Origin: Nymphaea colorata
Taxonomy: Eukaryota > Streptophyta > Magnoliopsida > Nymphaeales > Nymphaeaceae
Direction of reading: 5' to 3'
Assembly: GCF_008831285.2 (NCBI RefSeq)
Contig: NC_045144.1
Coordinates: forward strand, 18,305,716-18,369,715
Length of the DNA stretch: 64,000 nt
Shown here: positions 38,901 to 51,044 of the stretch, in pieces
Position numbering within the stretch: position 1 is the stretch's first letter
Layout of the letters: every line of letters begins with the position of its first letter
The notes under the pieces: generated by a model
What the model saw: only the letters and a program-made list of their open reading frames with translations
Database searches by the model: none
What the model was told of the DNA's origin: nothing
Position numbers and translations under genes: made by a program

Positions 38901-41900
38901 CTATTTTGAACCCAAACATAACCATGGAAAGCAATTGTTCAGCCGACCAATATCTGCTTGATATTTATCACAGTGTTGGGCCTTCAGTTTTGTAATTCTC
39001 CTTTTAGGAAAAATGGTGAGCTGGGTTGAGCAGATACCTACCAGATAATGACAAAAGAAGCACCTGGAATATTGACTTGACCTCCTTCAAGTTCTTACAT
39101 CCAAGTCCCTGACCAGGCAGGAGAACTTGTTTCCTCTAAAATTTTGATCCCTGTTTGTACTGGATCATAAAAAGCCAATTGAGACACAGGCATAGGGGTA
39201 AAGACTTCTAAATGCACTGATAATCTAAGTTGTCAAACTCAGAACTGAGACACAAGTCCTTCAAGACCCCATAGAACTTGTCAAGATCATAGTCAGCAAC
39301 CCAGGTGAGCCGACTGACTCGACTCAGATTATGGACCCAGATGCAACCAAATCCTAGAGGACTCGGTTTTGGATTGGCTGAATCAATTGAATTGGCTTAA
39401 GATCGACCAATTATAAATGGTAGCATTGAGAACCGTTGTTCCTCAACATTACTGGGAAACAAACAATAGTTGTTTATTATAAATAAACTAATCTAGTGCA
39501 TGCCATTTATTAGTTATTATTAATTTGTAGTTGGGTTTAGAAACTACAGTTATTTGTTTGTATCAATTAATAATTGCTATTTTATAGATATGTTCAACTT
39601 CTTCATTTATTTGTAGTAAAATTTATAACCTGCCTAGATAAGTCGCAAAGTCAACCTGCTGACCCATGATCCAGTACTTAGCTGACTTGAGTTTAATACG
39701 GGTTTGCAAAATATGGCCAGGATTAGTCAGTCCGAGTTGAATGACTTGTATGCAAGTCTGTGTGCGCCTGTGTGTCTAGGATTAGTAGGTAATGGCTAGA
39801 CTAACCCATTCACTAGTCTGACCAACTAATTACTGGTTTGGTAACAAAAGTCACTTGATAACCGACTCATTTGACTAGTCAGATTAGTCAATCAACCAGT
39901 TCAGATTTTGAGTAGAAAGCTCATAACACCGACAACCTAATGCAAGGCTGCAAGCTGTAACATGAAAATGGCAAAAGGTAATGCAAAAGTAATTAACTCA
40001 ACTTAAAGAATAATCTTATGACCAGGTTTTTAAGTTGTATGATCACACACAGGCACACATACATGTAAGTATGTACGTACATGGGTATGTCCATATTTCT
40101 TATATATATTTTTTCTTTCCTTTGTTTATTTTTTTAATTTTATTTTTTCGTTTTTCATTCCTTCCAAGTAAACATTGGGCTGGTGAAACTGCCAGTTTCT
40201 TGTCATTGGCCCTGCCAACCACTACCTCTTTATTGTTCTTTTCAATGTATATAAGGAGGACAACTTTCCTCTGCTTTGTATTCTATGTGCTTTTGCTCTT
40301 CTATATTGAAAAAGCATTCATACTTTTTAGCATCTTGTGTGTTTTTTTGCATGCTTTATTTTACATAGTCTCTTCAGCATTTTTGTCATATTTTTGAAAA
40401 TCGAGAGATTGTGAATCACTTGTGACTGAAGGAGATACATATACACTAAAAGAATTAAATTACCTTTGACATGAACTAAAACAAACTTTCATCTTTTGGC
40501 CACAAGAAAGTAATACCAAATTATTCACTCATTTTACTGCATAGTAATGTGATCTAATCATTGTCACAAATATCGTTCTTAGAAAAATATCGGCAGGTAT
40601 TTTTCATTGTCGAGAAAATCTTGGGAAAATCTTAACAATTTTTTTCAAACTAAAAAAAATTAAAAAACTTAAAAATTTCTAGAAATTAAAATATTAAACT
40701 TCTGGGAAAAATCACGATAAAATCACAAGATTTTTCCTATTTTTTGTTTTATTTGACTTTCTCGTAAATAACACGAGATTTTCAAAAATCTGACCATATC
40801 TGTGACACTACATCTAATCACATGAAAGAACTATTTTTACATTTGATGTTAATAAAGTAAATTTTGTAATCTTTTAACGACTACAACTTGGCCGGTCAAG
40901 AGCTTTCATTACCGTCATTGTTGAAACACTATTATGACTGAAGGAGGAAAGGATAAAAGATGATGCAAGGTACTAAAACTAGCATACAAAGGCACAACAA
41001 ATCTCTGATTATATGAAAATATGATGAAACAACAGAAACCATTTGTAAGGAATAAAAGGGAAAAAGGAACCTTGTACTTCTTGCACACTGCCACAATTTC
41101 AGGAAGTTTACAAAGCTCTCCTTCCATGCTATAGATTCCCTCAACAACAACAATTATCTTTTTCCAAGGCCTGTGAGAACGAGGCTGCCCCTCTGCTATA
41201 GCCTCTCTCAGCACCTCCTCCAAGTGAGATGGTGCTGGAAGAAGATAAATCAATGTAAATATAAATGAAATTTGGATCACATAAAATGTACACGATAAGA
41301 AATACATGATTTTATAACTTTTACATGCTTTTATTATTTGAAAGCAAAACCCACTTAAGAGAGAGTCAAACTTACTGTTATGCTGGAAAACCCGAATTGA
41401 TGAGCCTGATCCTCGAGCACCATTGACAATTGAGTTGTGGTTTAAGGAATCACTTATTATCAACCCACCCTAATGCCCCAGAGAAAGCCCAATTTTACAT
41501 TCATCAACTTATTGAGAATAACCAAGTATGTAATGCAAGAACACAAACAATTTAAGAATCATACAAACCTTTCCAATCAATACTGGAATAATAGCAGAGT
41601 TTGTTACATAACCCATTCCAAGAACCAAGGCAGCTGGCTTTCCAACAAATCTTGCAACTAGTTCCTCAAGTTCAGCATGCAAGGCCGTTGTTCCTGTGAA
41701 GAAACGTATGAGCTAGAAAGTATTCTCAATCATCACCATGACTGTGAAGAAACTATACATACCACCATCAACACGTGTGCTACAGGTGCTCGCTGAATAT
41801 TTATTCAAAGACTCAATTACACGGGGTGTGCAATATTCATCAGCTGCAGCAAAACCCAGATAGTTATATGATCCTAAGTTGAGGCATTTACTTGTCCTCT

Positions 41901-44900
41901 TGGTCCGTCTGCAGAACATAATCAAGATAATGACATACCAATCTAGCTATCAAATGCAATGCAAGACACAACTACCACCTTATGACAGTATGGTAAAATA
42001 TACAATATGGTCCTACTCACATTAATGTCTTGTTACTGTCTTTTGAGTAACGCTCAACCACATCAATCCAAGCATCTGGTGCTCCTGCTATTGGCCTAGA
42101 AAAGCAATCCTGCCACACAAAATCACTTAGCTTTAGTGTATATACTACTACCACGTTATAGCAAAAGATTCAAAATAATTCAACAGGAAAAAGAGCTCCT
42201 TTTCTAGAAAATCTCCACAACTGATGTGGTCAGGTGACAGCAGATTCTAATTGTCGGACTGGAAATGGAGGCAGAGATTAAAAGAAGAAATGGCTACTGC
42301 TGCTCTTGATGAGAGCCTAAAGAGTTAGTTTGTTGATCATGGCATTTGCCATGGAAGTGGGAAGACAGCTACCAACCACCACTAAAGCACTCATTTTTCA
42401 CCAGAGAATTATACAACCATGCTCAAGCTCTTTTGCCCATGTATTGATATTTTGAACGTCTATTACTCTTAAGGGTTCAAGATGATGACCAGCGATGACA
42501 TTTATGATTAAGCAATTCCTCTTTCCTAATCCCATATTGACAATATAAAGCCGAAAATTCTCTTTCTTCCAATGAAATATACATCACTACGGTAGGTACC
42601 TGGACAGAACAAAGCACAGATACAAAAGTGTCCATGTTCTCCATTCTCAGTAGCAAAAGCAACTCATTCATCAGTACAGATGCATACTTCACATACATCA
42701 ATAAGCTGCTCTCAGAATTGTCCTTGGACCTACTTCGATGATGTAATGATGAACTTTCTCTATGTTCAATCAAGTGTCAAAGAACAAACAAAAAGACCAT
42801 GTTTTTTGCTAGAAATAAATCATTGAACAATGTAGTGACCACTACAATGCAGACATTACATTCAAACCTCCTTTTTGTGCTCCATCTCTTTTTAGTAGTA
42901 CTTAAGATGAATAAAGGAATCCAAAAGAGAAATTTGTGTTTGCATGTTCCATGAGAAAATTGATTGGAGGACACTCATGTAGAAAACGAAAGAAGGGTTC
43001 TTGAGGGTTCAACACGAATCTGGAGATACCACGGTGTCTGGCCTTTGCCACTTAGAAGTTTTCCTGGCATTCATTACAACACCAAGTTTTACAAGAGAGA
43101 CATTCACTACAGGTAACCCATTTTTTTGGTCTTAAAGAACCTGCTTAAAGGAATTTCACATGGTAGAGTGAAAAAGCACTCTCCCAACTATTGATACTAA
43201 GAGGAATGCAGCCGAAGGATTACCCAAGAGATCCCTTTTATCCCTAGTTCTACTTGAGGTGTCTATCAATCAGTAATTTGCTTAAGGAATTTCATGTGAA
43301 AAAAGTCTAAAAGTGTCCCCTCCTAACAAATGCTGTAAGATGTGTATTGCAATCCATATAGGTCAGATCCAAAGTTAGATATGTAATGTAAAATCACAAG
43401 TTTAATCCTTCAAGTTTAAAAAAACAGAAAAAAGTTAAGATTATAAAGATACAAAATAACAGAAAAAATTTAGGAAAAAGTACTCTCTATTGAGAAACAT
43501 GAATAGTATAAGCAAGAAAATAACAAATATATGTTACCTAAAACATGCACACGTTCATTAGAAATTATAAAAATTGACTGCTTAAATTACTTGCAATACT
43601 TAAATGTACCAAAATAAGTAGGTTTTAACTACCTATGCATACTCCTTGGACTTTTTAAGCAACTTAAGGTTTTGACTTCTTTTTTAATAATAAACATAGG
43701 ATCTTATTGGAGAAAGCTCTGTTTTCATTGCATACAATGAGCCATAAATTTTATTTTTTCCTTTAGATGTGTAAGAATGACTTTCACATTGAACATAATA
43801 TTCAATCCTTAGAAAACCATGTAACTTAAATAAAAATATATATTTTTGATACTTTGCTATGTTTCCAAGTAAAATGTAATATAAGTTGCACCCATAATAA
43901 CCTAGGATGTGGGTGCTGTAGAGTATGTTACACTCAGTACCACATGGTTACAACCCTGAAATGTGATGTATCATTCTCCTACATAGTTACATTATAACGC
44001 AATGTCTTGTACGATATGCTATGTTACATTTAGCAGTGCTCCTAATAATTCATTCTAACAGGAAGGGTCCAGACACTACATAATCTAGAGCACTTCTCGA
44101 TTGACCCATCTATCAAATCAATAATATGTAAATGATGCAGTGCCAATGCTGAAATGGGAATCAGGTATCCTATTACCCTCCAGAATAATGCATAAGATCA
44201 TATATAAAACTTTTCATGGCTCCTACATACTTAGTATCAGAGTCATAAATATCATTAACGTGTTTTAGATGGCGATGTTTTTCTCAGGCATTCTTCAGCA
44301 AAGCTGAAAATCTCTGGAAAAATTTGGCAAATATTTTAGAAAAGACAAAAATCCTAAAATTAGGGAAAAGTAAAATAAATGAAAAACTAACAACATAAAT
44401 AACTAGATAAAATGATAAAAATGATGTTTTACTAATGATAGAAATGAAGATAGATAAGTTAGCTCAAGTTTAAATTTTAAGGCAAAAATGACATAAAAAT
44501 AATGAAAAAAGCAATAAAAAAGCCAAAAATTCATCTTGCAGTCCTTTTAAAAAAACGTGAAAACATGTGTTTTTTTTCAACAGTTGTAACATTTTTTTTG
44601 TGCATTTTCCTGAAAAGATGTGTTTTCAGTGACTATGCTTAGTATCTTGACAAGGATTTAACCTTCTCGTGAACAGTTGGTTATAGCAGTCTTAATGTTT
44701 AATAAACATAACCTACACAAATATACATGAATTTCACAAACTACCAATTGTTTACTAGTTTCTTATTTATGCTAATTCAACATAGTACAGTCGTGACATG
44801 ATCATATGTCAAGTCCTAGGGCCCAAAGTAAAGACAATTATATTGGTGAGTTGCCTAATAATCATGCTTATACTGTAAAGTGTAAACTTGACACTTGAAG

Positions 44901-46339
44901 TCGTATCATGGCTGTTCACACAAAAAAAATGAACGAAAAGTACCTGAATCCGAAGATAAAGCCTGCGAGTGTAGAAGTCCTCAAGACCCAAACAAATCGG
45001 TGCATATCCCTGCTTCAACAGCAAATTGTGATAAGATGGTAAGTACAACATAGTCAAAAGAGTGCAAGTACATAAAAGTGAAGATTCAATTTAAAAAAAA
45101 AACATGAAGGATTAAGCAAGGAGAAGCTACATTTAAGACAATAAAACAAGTAGAAGTGCTTTATGGATAAGATGTTAGAAATAGGTGCGACTTCACAGAC
45201 CTGCTACTGCAAGAATATCACAGTCTGAGAGGAACTACAAGGAATGGAGAAAATGAAAATGAGAAGCACATGCCCGTTGCTGCACATACTTCATATGGAA
45301 CATTGTACATATTTGCAGGCCCGCAGGGTGCATGTGTTCAAGTACACCACCCTTTCAGAAAGAAACCCAGGATTTCAGAAAGTTGAGATCAATCATGGGT
45401 ATCAAGAGCACTCAAGAAATTAAGCGGGGAATACAGGAAAACAAAAAATATAACCATCATTGAAGGACCAAACAAAATCCTTACCTGCAGCTAAATAAGA
45501 TTGAAAAAAGAGAAAAAATATTGTCAAGTACATTACAATAACATGAATTTTAGCTTTGAATTTTCAGAACAGGACCTTAGTATATCTGGGATTAGATGGA
45601 AAGTAAATAACCGCAAGGTAAGGTCAGTGACCAAGAAATTTCCTTCTTCCTTATTCACAAGAGACGTCTTTTTTTGTTCAATTGGACAACCAATCTACAC
45701 CAAAACCAGATAAATACGAAGATAATTAGAGGCATCATGATTCCACTTTGCGTTCTCACGGATCATGTAGTTTATGAATTTTCAACCAAACTAAATCCAC
45801 ATAATAATTCCACTAGTTTCCAAGAACGACGTCTATATAAAGGGATCACAAGAGATAGAAAAGGAAAATCAAACAGGGTAGATACAATTCAACTCCTGAT
45901 CAACATTCGCATAAGCAAACTCTAGTACGACCGTCAATTCACATGCAAATAACTCACACAACATCTACATACAAACATTCCTACACAAAACCTCGCGGAT
46001 CAAGCATAAAGTATAACTTTACTTGTAATCGAACAAGAACAAGACTCGCATTTCCGGGAAAAAACAAGCTAACTTAGTTATAATTATAAATAAATAAAAA
46101 CGAAAAAAAATCAAATAGCATTCATATCTACAACAATTAAGACAAAGACAAACAACTAAATTGACCGATCGGAAAACCACAAGGAGAAGAAGAATGAAAC
46201 AAGAAATCACCTGCAGATTCTTGGAACTCGACCATTCGAGGAACTTTCTGAAGAGATCCCTGATCTGGCCGAAGGCGAAGAGCAAGCCGTAGCTGAACAG
46301 CGTCGTCAAGGCGGTGATGTACGGGATGGTGATCGCCAT
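35994..46339 (-). CDS. LCB2: Serine palmitoyltransferase, long-chain base subunit 2
   Basis: Exons in transcript order: 46211-46339, 44944-45009, 42021-42109, 41763-41908, 41569-41693, 41376-41469, 41071-41234, 37642-37803, 37310-37436, 37048-37214, 36217-36324, 35994-36086. They total 1470 nt (489 aa) with all phases matching. The protein starts [20 protein letters not shown] (membrane segment), then shows [33 protein letters not shown] (Asp277, His280) and GTFTKSFGS with the PLP lysine at about 312, and ends EDRKKQD. This is the catalytic, PLP-dependent alpha-oxoamine synthase subunit that, with LCB1 in the ER membrane, condenses serine and palmitoyl-CoA in the first step of sphingolipid synthesis. 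As I recall, plant LCB2 proteins are 489 aa, so this looks full length. Intron 7 (37804-41070) and intron 2 (42110-44943) are large. A broken 3' copy lies at 22218-23765. Confidence 0.96.
37804..41070 (-). other. Intron 7 of LCB2
   Basis: A 3.3-kb intron with no coding remnant I can recognise. Its first part (37804-38190) is shared with the broken copy at 23766-24155. It holds a low-complexity stretch of GACTAGTC/CCAACTAAT words (39720-39900) and a TTTTC/GAAAATC-rich patch (40570-40790) that resembles one in intron 2 (44250-44620). Confidence 0.7.
42110..44943 (-). other. Intron 2 of LCB2
   Basis: A 2.8-kb AT-rich intron. Nothing coding was found. It contains a GTTACA/TGTAAC-rich patch (43900-44035) and an A-rich patch (44280-44620). 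There is no clear transposon terminus. Confidence 0.6.
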
Positions 46340-46352
46340 CCGGCGACGCTGG

Positions 46353-46356
<4 letters not shown>

Positions 46357-46396
<40 letters not shown>
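46357..46396. repeat. (GA)n in the LCB2 5' leader
   Basis: Twenty GA units (CT on the transcribed sense strand) lie about 20 nt upstream of the LCB2 ATG and inside the predicted 5' UTR. Pyrimidine tracts are common in plant leaders and can serve as GAGA-factor sites; that role is inference. Confidence 0.95.
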
Positions 46397-46399
<3 letters not shown>

Positions 46400-46482
46400 G
46401 GGAGGGAGAGGGAGAAGAGGACCCGGACGGATGGACCAGAGAACGAGAGGCAACAGAAGAGCGAGGACGGAGACTCCCTTGG

Positions 46483-46490
46483 TTTAAATA
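46483..46490 (-). promoter_or_regulatory. TATA box of LCB2
   Basis: The minus strand reads CTATTTAAACC, about 145 nt upstream of the LCB2 ATG, placing transcription start near 46455 with a leader of about 115 nt. Sequence upstream quickly becomes repetitive. Confidence 0.6.
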
Positions 46491-46499
46491 GGCGTCACA

Positions 46500-48370
46500 T
46501 TTTGTCCAAAATAACCTTATAGTTCCCATAATGTGCGTTTATGTCCTCCACGAAGTTCCCGAGCTGTCCTTTGACACGGCCTTCGGTCACATTTGTGAAT
46601 GGATCTGATTTATCCGGTTATCGACTCGATTCAGATCCACTCAGTCAGATATGGTCAATTAAACAAGATCCGGCCATTGACCGATTCCAGATTATATATG
46701 CAGTTTTAAAAGCAAAATTCGGTAGATATCTGATCGGTTTACATGTAAATATCAGATCTTATGCTAGTTAAATCCAGATCCAATTTGAAAAATTGAGCCC
46801 AATCTGGCTCTACCGCTTGCTTAGAGTGGTGCTTCATAGCCTCAGACCTTATATTGAAGTATGTCTTATGTAGTAAGCAAACAATGGATTTCATTAGTGT
46901 GTAAAAATAAAGATTTCATTAGAGGGTCTGACCTTAAATCCAGATATTCTCAATTATATTAAGTCACCTCGGATCTCAAATCCAAGGCTTTCAACCTTAG
47001 GTTTGAGAAGAAAGGTGATTGAGGGGGGAGGGCCGCCTAGGTCATGGCTCCACCTCAACTAATTCAAAAAAAAAAATTACATTGAAAAGATTTAAAATTT
47101 TTAGTTGCACCGTGTATTGTTTGGATTCGAATTCAATTTGGTCCTACCCAGATCCAGAGGTTAGACTGTTCGGTTCGCCCTTAAAAAAGATCCTGGCTCT
47201 GGCTCTGCTCCTGAATAAAATTTTTTGGAGATATCCTCCATTCAAGGTAAACAAAAGCTGAACCATGTTGTAAAAATCAGTTCGTAAACCAAATCGCCGG
47301 TCATATAATTAAATCAATTGGATGTATTCTTTCACGATATATATGTATTTTAACATGCGAAAAATATATTTCCCATCTCTAAAATTGGTTTTTTATGCTT
47401 TATTTTCCTATGACCTATAAAGGAGAGCTGGTCACATTGTCTCTCACATCCCGCAAAGTAATGTAACCCATCTCATTGTTTTTCTTTCAACTAGAAACCC
47501 TTTGACTAGAGCCCAAAGGTGACTATAATTTTCAAAACTTGTATGAAAAATAACTGATAAATTTTTTAAAATACTATATAGTGAGATGCTAGGTATGTCA
47601 TTATATCTGATTTATAGCAAACATATGTTTCAACCATTTTGAAAAAAATCCAATATGAAAAAAACCTAATGTCTGATTAAGAAATTAGATTGGATTCAGA
47701 CTTAAGAAATGACATCTGATCGGATTTGAATATACATAAATATTTGATTAGATTTAGTTTTAAATGAATATACTATATTCAATGCTCTTACATTTTAAAA
47801 ATCGGCCAAATTCAATTCAAAATTCAGATTCACATACAGATATGAATGTAAAAATTGAATTGTGAAATTGGATTTTTTATTCTGATTGAAGACCACTTTT
47901 CTTTGTTCATATTTCAATCTGAATTTGAATATATGAATATTCAATTGACATCCCTAATTTTATCTCCTCCTACTTCCCCTTAACTTTGCCGTTAGTGAAC
48001 TCATTAGCGGCGAGCTGACGGCGAGTTCCAGGTTCTCTTCTGCTCTTACTCCATTAACATGTTTAATTAGGTTCATTGGAGAGATGCATCCAGGGGGGCG
48101 ACAGGGGCCCTCACCTTCCTTAAAAAAATATTTTTTAAAATTTATATGTAAATTGAAAAAAATGTATTTATCATATATAAAAGTTTTGAAAAATGATATT
48201 TCGGTTTTAATTAAAATTTTAAAAATACAATTCATCTCTCCTCATAAAGACTTCTTACCTTCGCCCCTAAGTACTTCTTTCACATGACTTCACAATTGAG
48301 TTTTTCCCTTTACTTTAGTTGACCGCCCCAACGGCCGAACAAGACGATTACAAATTCCTGACACAACTTC
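46500..48370. other. Gene-free AT-rich DNA upstream of LCB2
   Basis: No gene is seen. It contains CAGATC/GGATCTGA-type low-complexity words (46590-47000 and 47660-47950), a GGAGGGCCGCC..GGCTCCACC patch near 47027, and at about 48085-48270 a patch (GGGGGGCGACAGGGGCC..TTCGCCCCTAAG) resembling the family with CAGGGGTGGAGC-like ends. Confidence 0.5.
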
Positions 48371-48374
48371 AGCA

Positions 48375-48531
48375 TAAGCCTGGGCACCACACCGGGTCGT
48401 CGCTGGGTACCCGGCCCGAGTGGGGCCGATAAGCCCGGATGGGACCCGATAAGCTCGGGCTTGGATTTTTCGAGTCAGGTCAGGCCCAAGCCCGAATTTT
48501 AGATGTCAAGCTTACCCGATGCCCAGACTTA
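48375..48531. mobile_element. 157-bp hAT-like miniature element
   Basis: The ends are TAAGCCTGGGCACC and, on the other strand, TAAGTCTGGGCATC. The interior is CCGGGT/GGCCCGA/CCCGATAAG-rich, as in the element at 56025. Flanking 8-mers CTTCAGCA and CTTCTCGA share five bases, so a decayed 8-bp target duplication is possible. Confidence 0.55.
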
Positions 48532-49039
48532 CTTCTCGAGTACTTGACATCTAATGAGCTCTTTTTCTCATATTTTATCCAGTCTCTTCCTGATTTTGGA
48601 TCCAATCTAGCGCCATCTTGTTTCTTAATTCAGACGTATATGGATCTTCAGGTATAGGTATGAATCGATGATCCAAAACCATTTCATCAAATTTGGCCTC
48701 AAGATGCTTCCCTTTTTAGGCACCCAATAAAACAACAGATCAAACCAAATCTAAAATATCCTTTTCATGACAAATCTGAGATAAGAGTGTTAGAAATCTT
48801 TATAGTGGGCCTGTATATATATGTCGATAATTGTACATTACATGCTACCTGAAGAGATAGGTCCATCGTGTTGAGAAATATATGTAGAAACCAGAGAGGA
48901 TCCATATCTTGTATATGAGAGGCATGAAAAACAGTCTTCTGAACTCTCATAAATCTATAAATTGAGTTGTTGTACTTGTCCTCAAGGCTCAAAAGTTAGA
49001 AAAAGGCTCATAAATCTATAAATTCGGACACAAATGTTC

Positions 49040-49477
49040 AAGGGTAAGGGTAGACATCGAGCCAGGCAGGCTCAGCTTGAACACCGCCAGGCAAGGGACC
49101 CTCCAGCCTCAAACTCGGAGCGTCACATGGTCACTAAGAGGTCGTTTGATTAGTGTTCCTGGCACTTGGCATTGCAATGGAACATATGTGTTCCTGAACC
49201 ATTTCAGTATGTAAGATTCTGTTCGATGTTTGCTGCCTTCTAAGGGAAAAGTGAAAAGCAATATCCAAGTAGTAGGCGTTCATTATTTAAAGGTAATGGT
49301 AGACATCGGACTGAGTACCCAATCGGCAAGGTACTGGGCCCATGATTAGCTGTGAGCTGGTTATTTAACATTCAGGCCGGTCCCATAAAAAGATCAACTC
49401 ACCAGATTGGGCTGGCTCGAGTCGGGTAGTGGGAGCCCAAGCTGGCTTCAGTTGAGTCTCGGGAGCCCGACTTGGCC

Positions 49478-49569
<92 letters not shown>

Positions 49570-49580
49570 TCATCATTTAG
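49040..49580. repeat. Two GGTAGACATCGG-type fragments and a long (TA)n tract
   Basis: GGGTAGACATCGAGCCAGGC (about 49047) and GGTAGACATCGGACTGAGTA (about 49302) start two GC-rich blocks of the GGGCC/CCCGA class. The second ends in GGCCCGA followed by about 43 TA units (49480-49567). These look like truncated hAT-type fragments; termini are not complete. Confidence 0.55.
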
Positions 49581-51012
49581 TATCGTGTTAGAGGCCTAAT
49601 GTTTGGAAAATACGCGGAAGATTAGAAAAACAAGAAGGCGACAAATTTAAACTTAAATTAAGTTCTTTAATTAGCGGCTTCAGCCGTGGATCTGATCCAT
49701 TGGCCATCCGGAAGCAACTCTTCTTGGCAAAAACTATGGGCTCTCACTCGAGAAGGCGTGATTGAATTATTTTATCATGAAATTTGGTTTATCTGGAACA
49801 AATCACGTGCATGCATACACTTGCAAACAACGACGTATAAGTCTCCATCATGTTGACTTGCTATCTTAAAAAATATTTCAAAGAATTTGTGGCGCTTTCA
49901 AAGATTCCCATTTTTTAAAAAATTGGCATTATTTATTTAAATAGCTTGCTGATTAACGTTTTTATTGGTTTAATTTGGTTTAGCACTTTGGGCCATTTTG
50001 AGTAACATTCCAAAGCACTAAATTACTTTTTTTATGGTTTATCTAATATTTTTTTTTATTTTTCAGCTTAAGGAATACTTAGGACTTAATTATTTGACAT
50101 TTTTTTTATGAAAAGTATTGCTTTTATAAAAAAAAAAAAGAATTTAGGCCCAGCAATATTTCCCTTCATTTTAAAGATTAAGCTTGGGCCAATAGATTAG
50201 AACAAGAACGAGACAGCTCAAGCTCATTCTTATCTATTTCTTTTATGATCTTGATATTGATTTGACTGTTTACCAGCCCTAAGGGCTAAGACACACTACC
50301 TTGGAGAACATTATTAAATATATTTAAAATTAGCTATTTTGCCTTTAACATAAAAATAATTAGTTTTAAAAAAATCATAAACCATATTTTATTTAACTCA
50401 ATTTCCCACAGATTCACATCTCCCTCTTACCCCTTTTGTCGTATCTCCCTCTTACCCCTTTTGTCGTATAGAAAAAGAGCGAAACCATGGAAAGACTAGA
50501 AAAAATGTAAATTATAAAGAGCTATGCGTTTAATGTTCACGAATTATCTTATAAAATTAAGAAGTTATTTACAGTTGTTTAAATGTTAGGTGGTCTTTGC
50601 TAAATATATGAAAACATGTCCAGTTACTGGTAAATTTCTTTTTATTTTTTAGGATTAATTAGGCAGATTACACTTACCAACAAAATTACGGAGCCCTTTG
50701 TTGACGATTTAAAAACGTTTCCCGAACTAGTGAAAATATAAAAAAAGAAAATATTTATCGACAACGTTCATGTGCAATGTAAGTAACTAGTTTCACATGT
50801 TCCCACCAGGCATTTTTCGCGTTCGGCCCGTTTCAGGTCCGGACAGAACTGACCTCTATTCTCCAAGTCAAATAACGTGAGCTTCGGACGCACAAGTCCA
50901 TGATAAAGACCAAGTGGACCGAACGGTCAAAACCTTACAATACTGGCACCATTCATTAGCTTTCTCTGGCGATGACCGTTCGGTCAACAGATTGAATATT
51001 TTAAATTTTCAT

Positions 51013-51044
<32 letters not shown>

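Noticed and set aside
46541-46771. Open frame upstream of LCB2
   Set aside because: Low-complexity GATC/CAGATC-rich sequence with no recognisable product.
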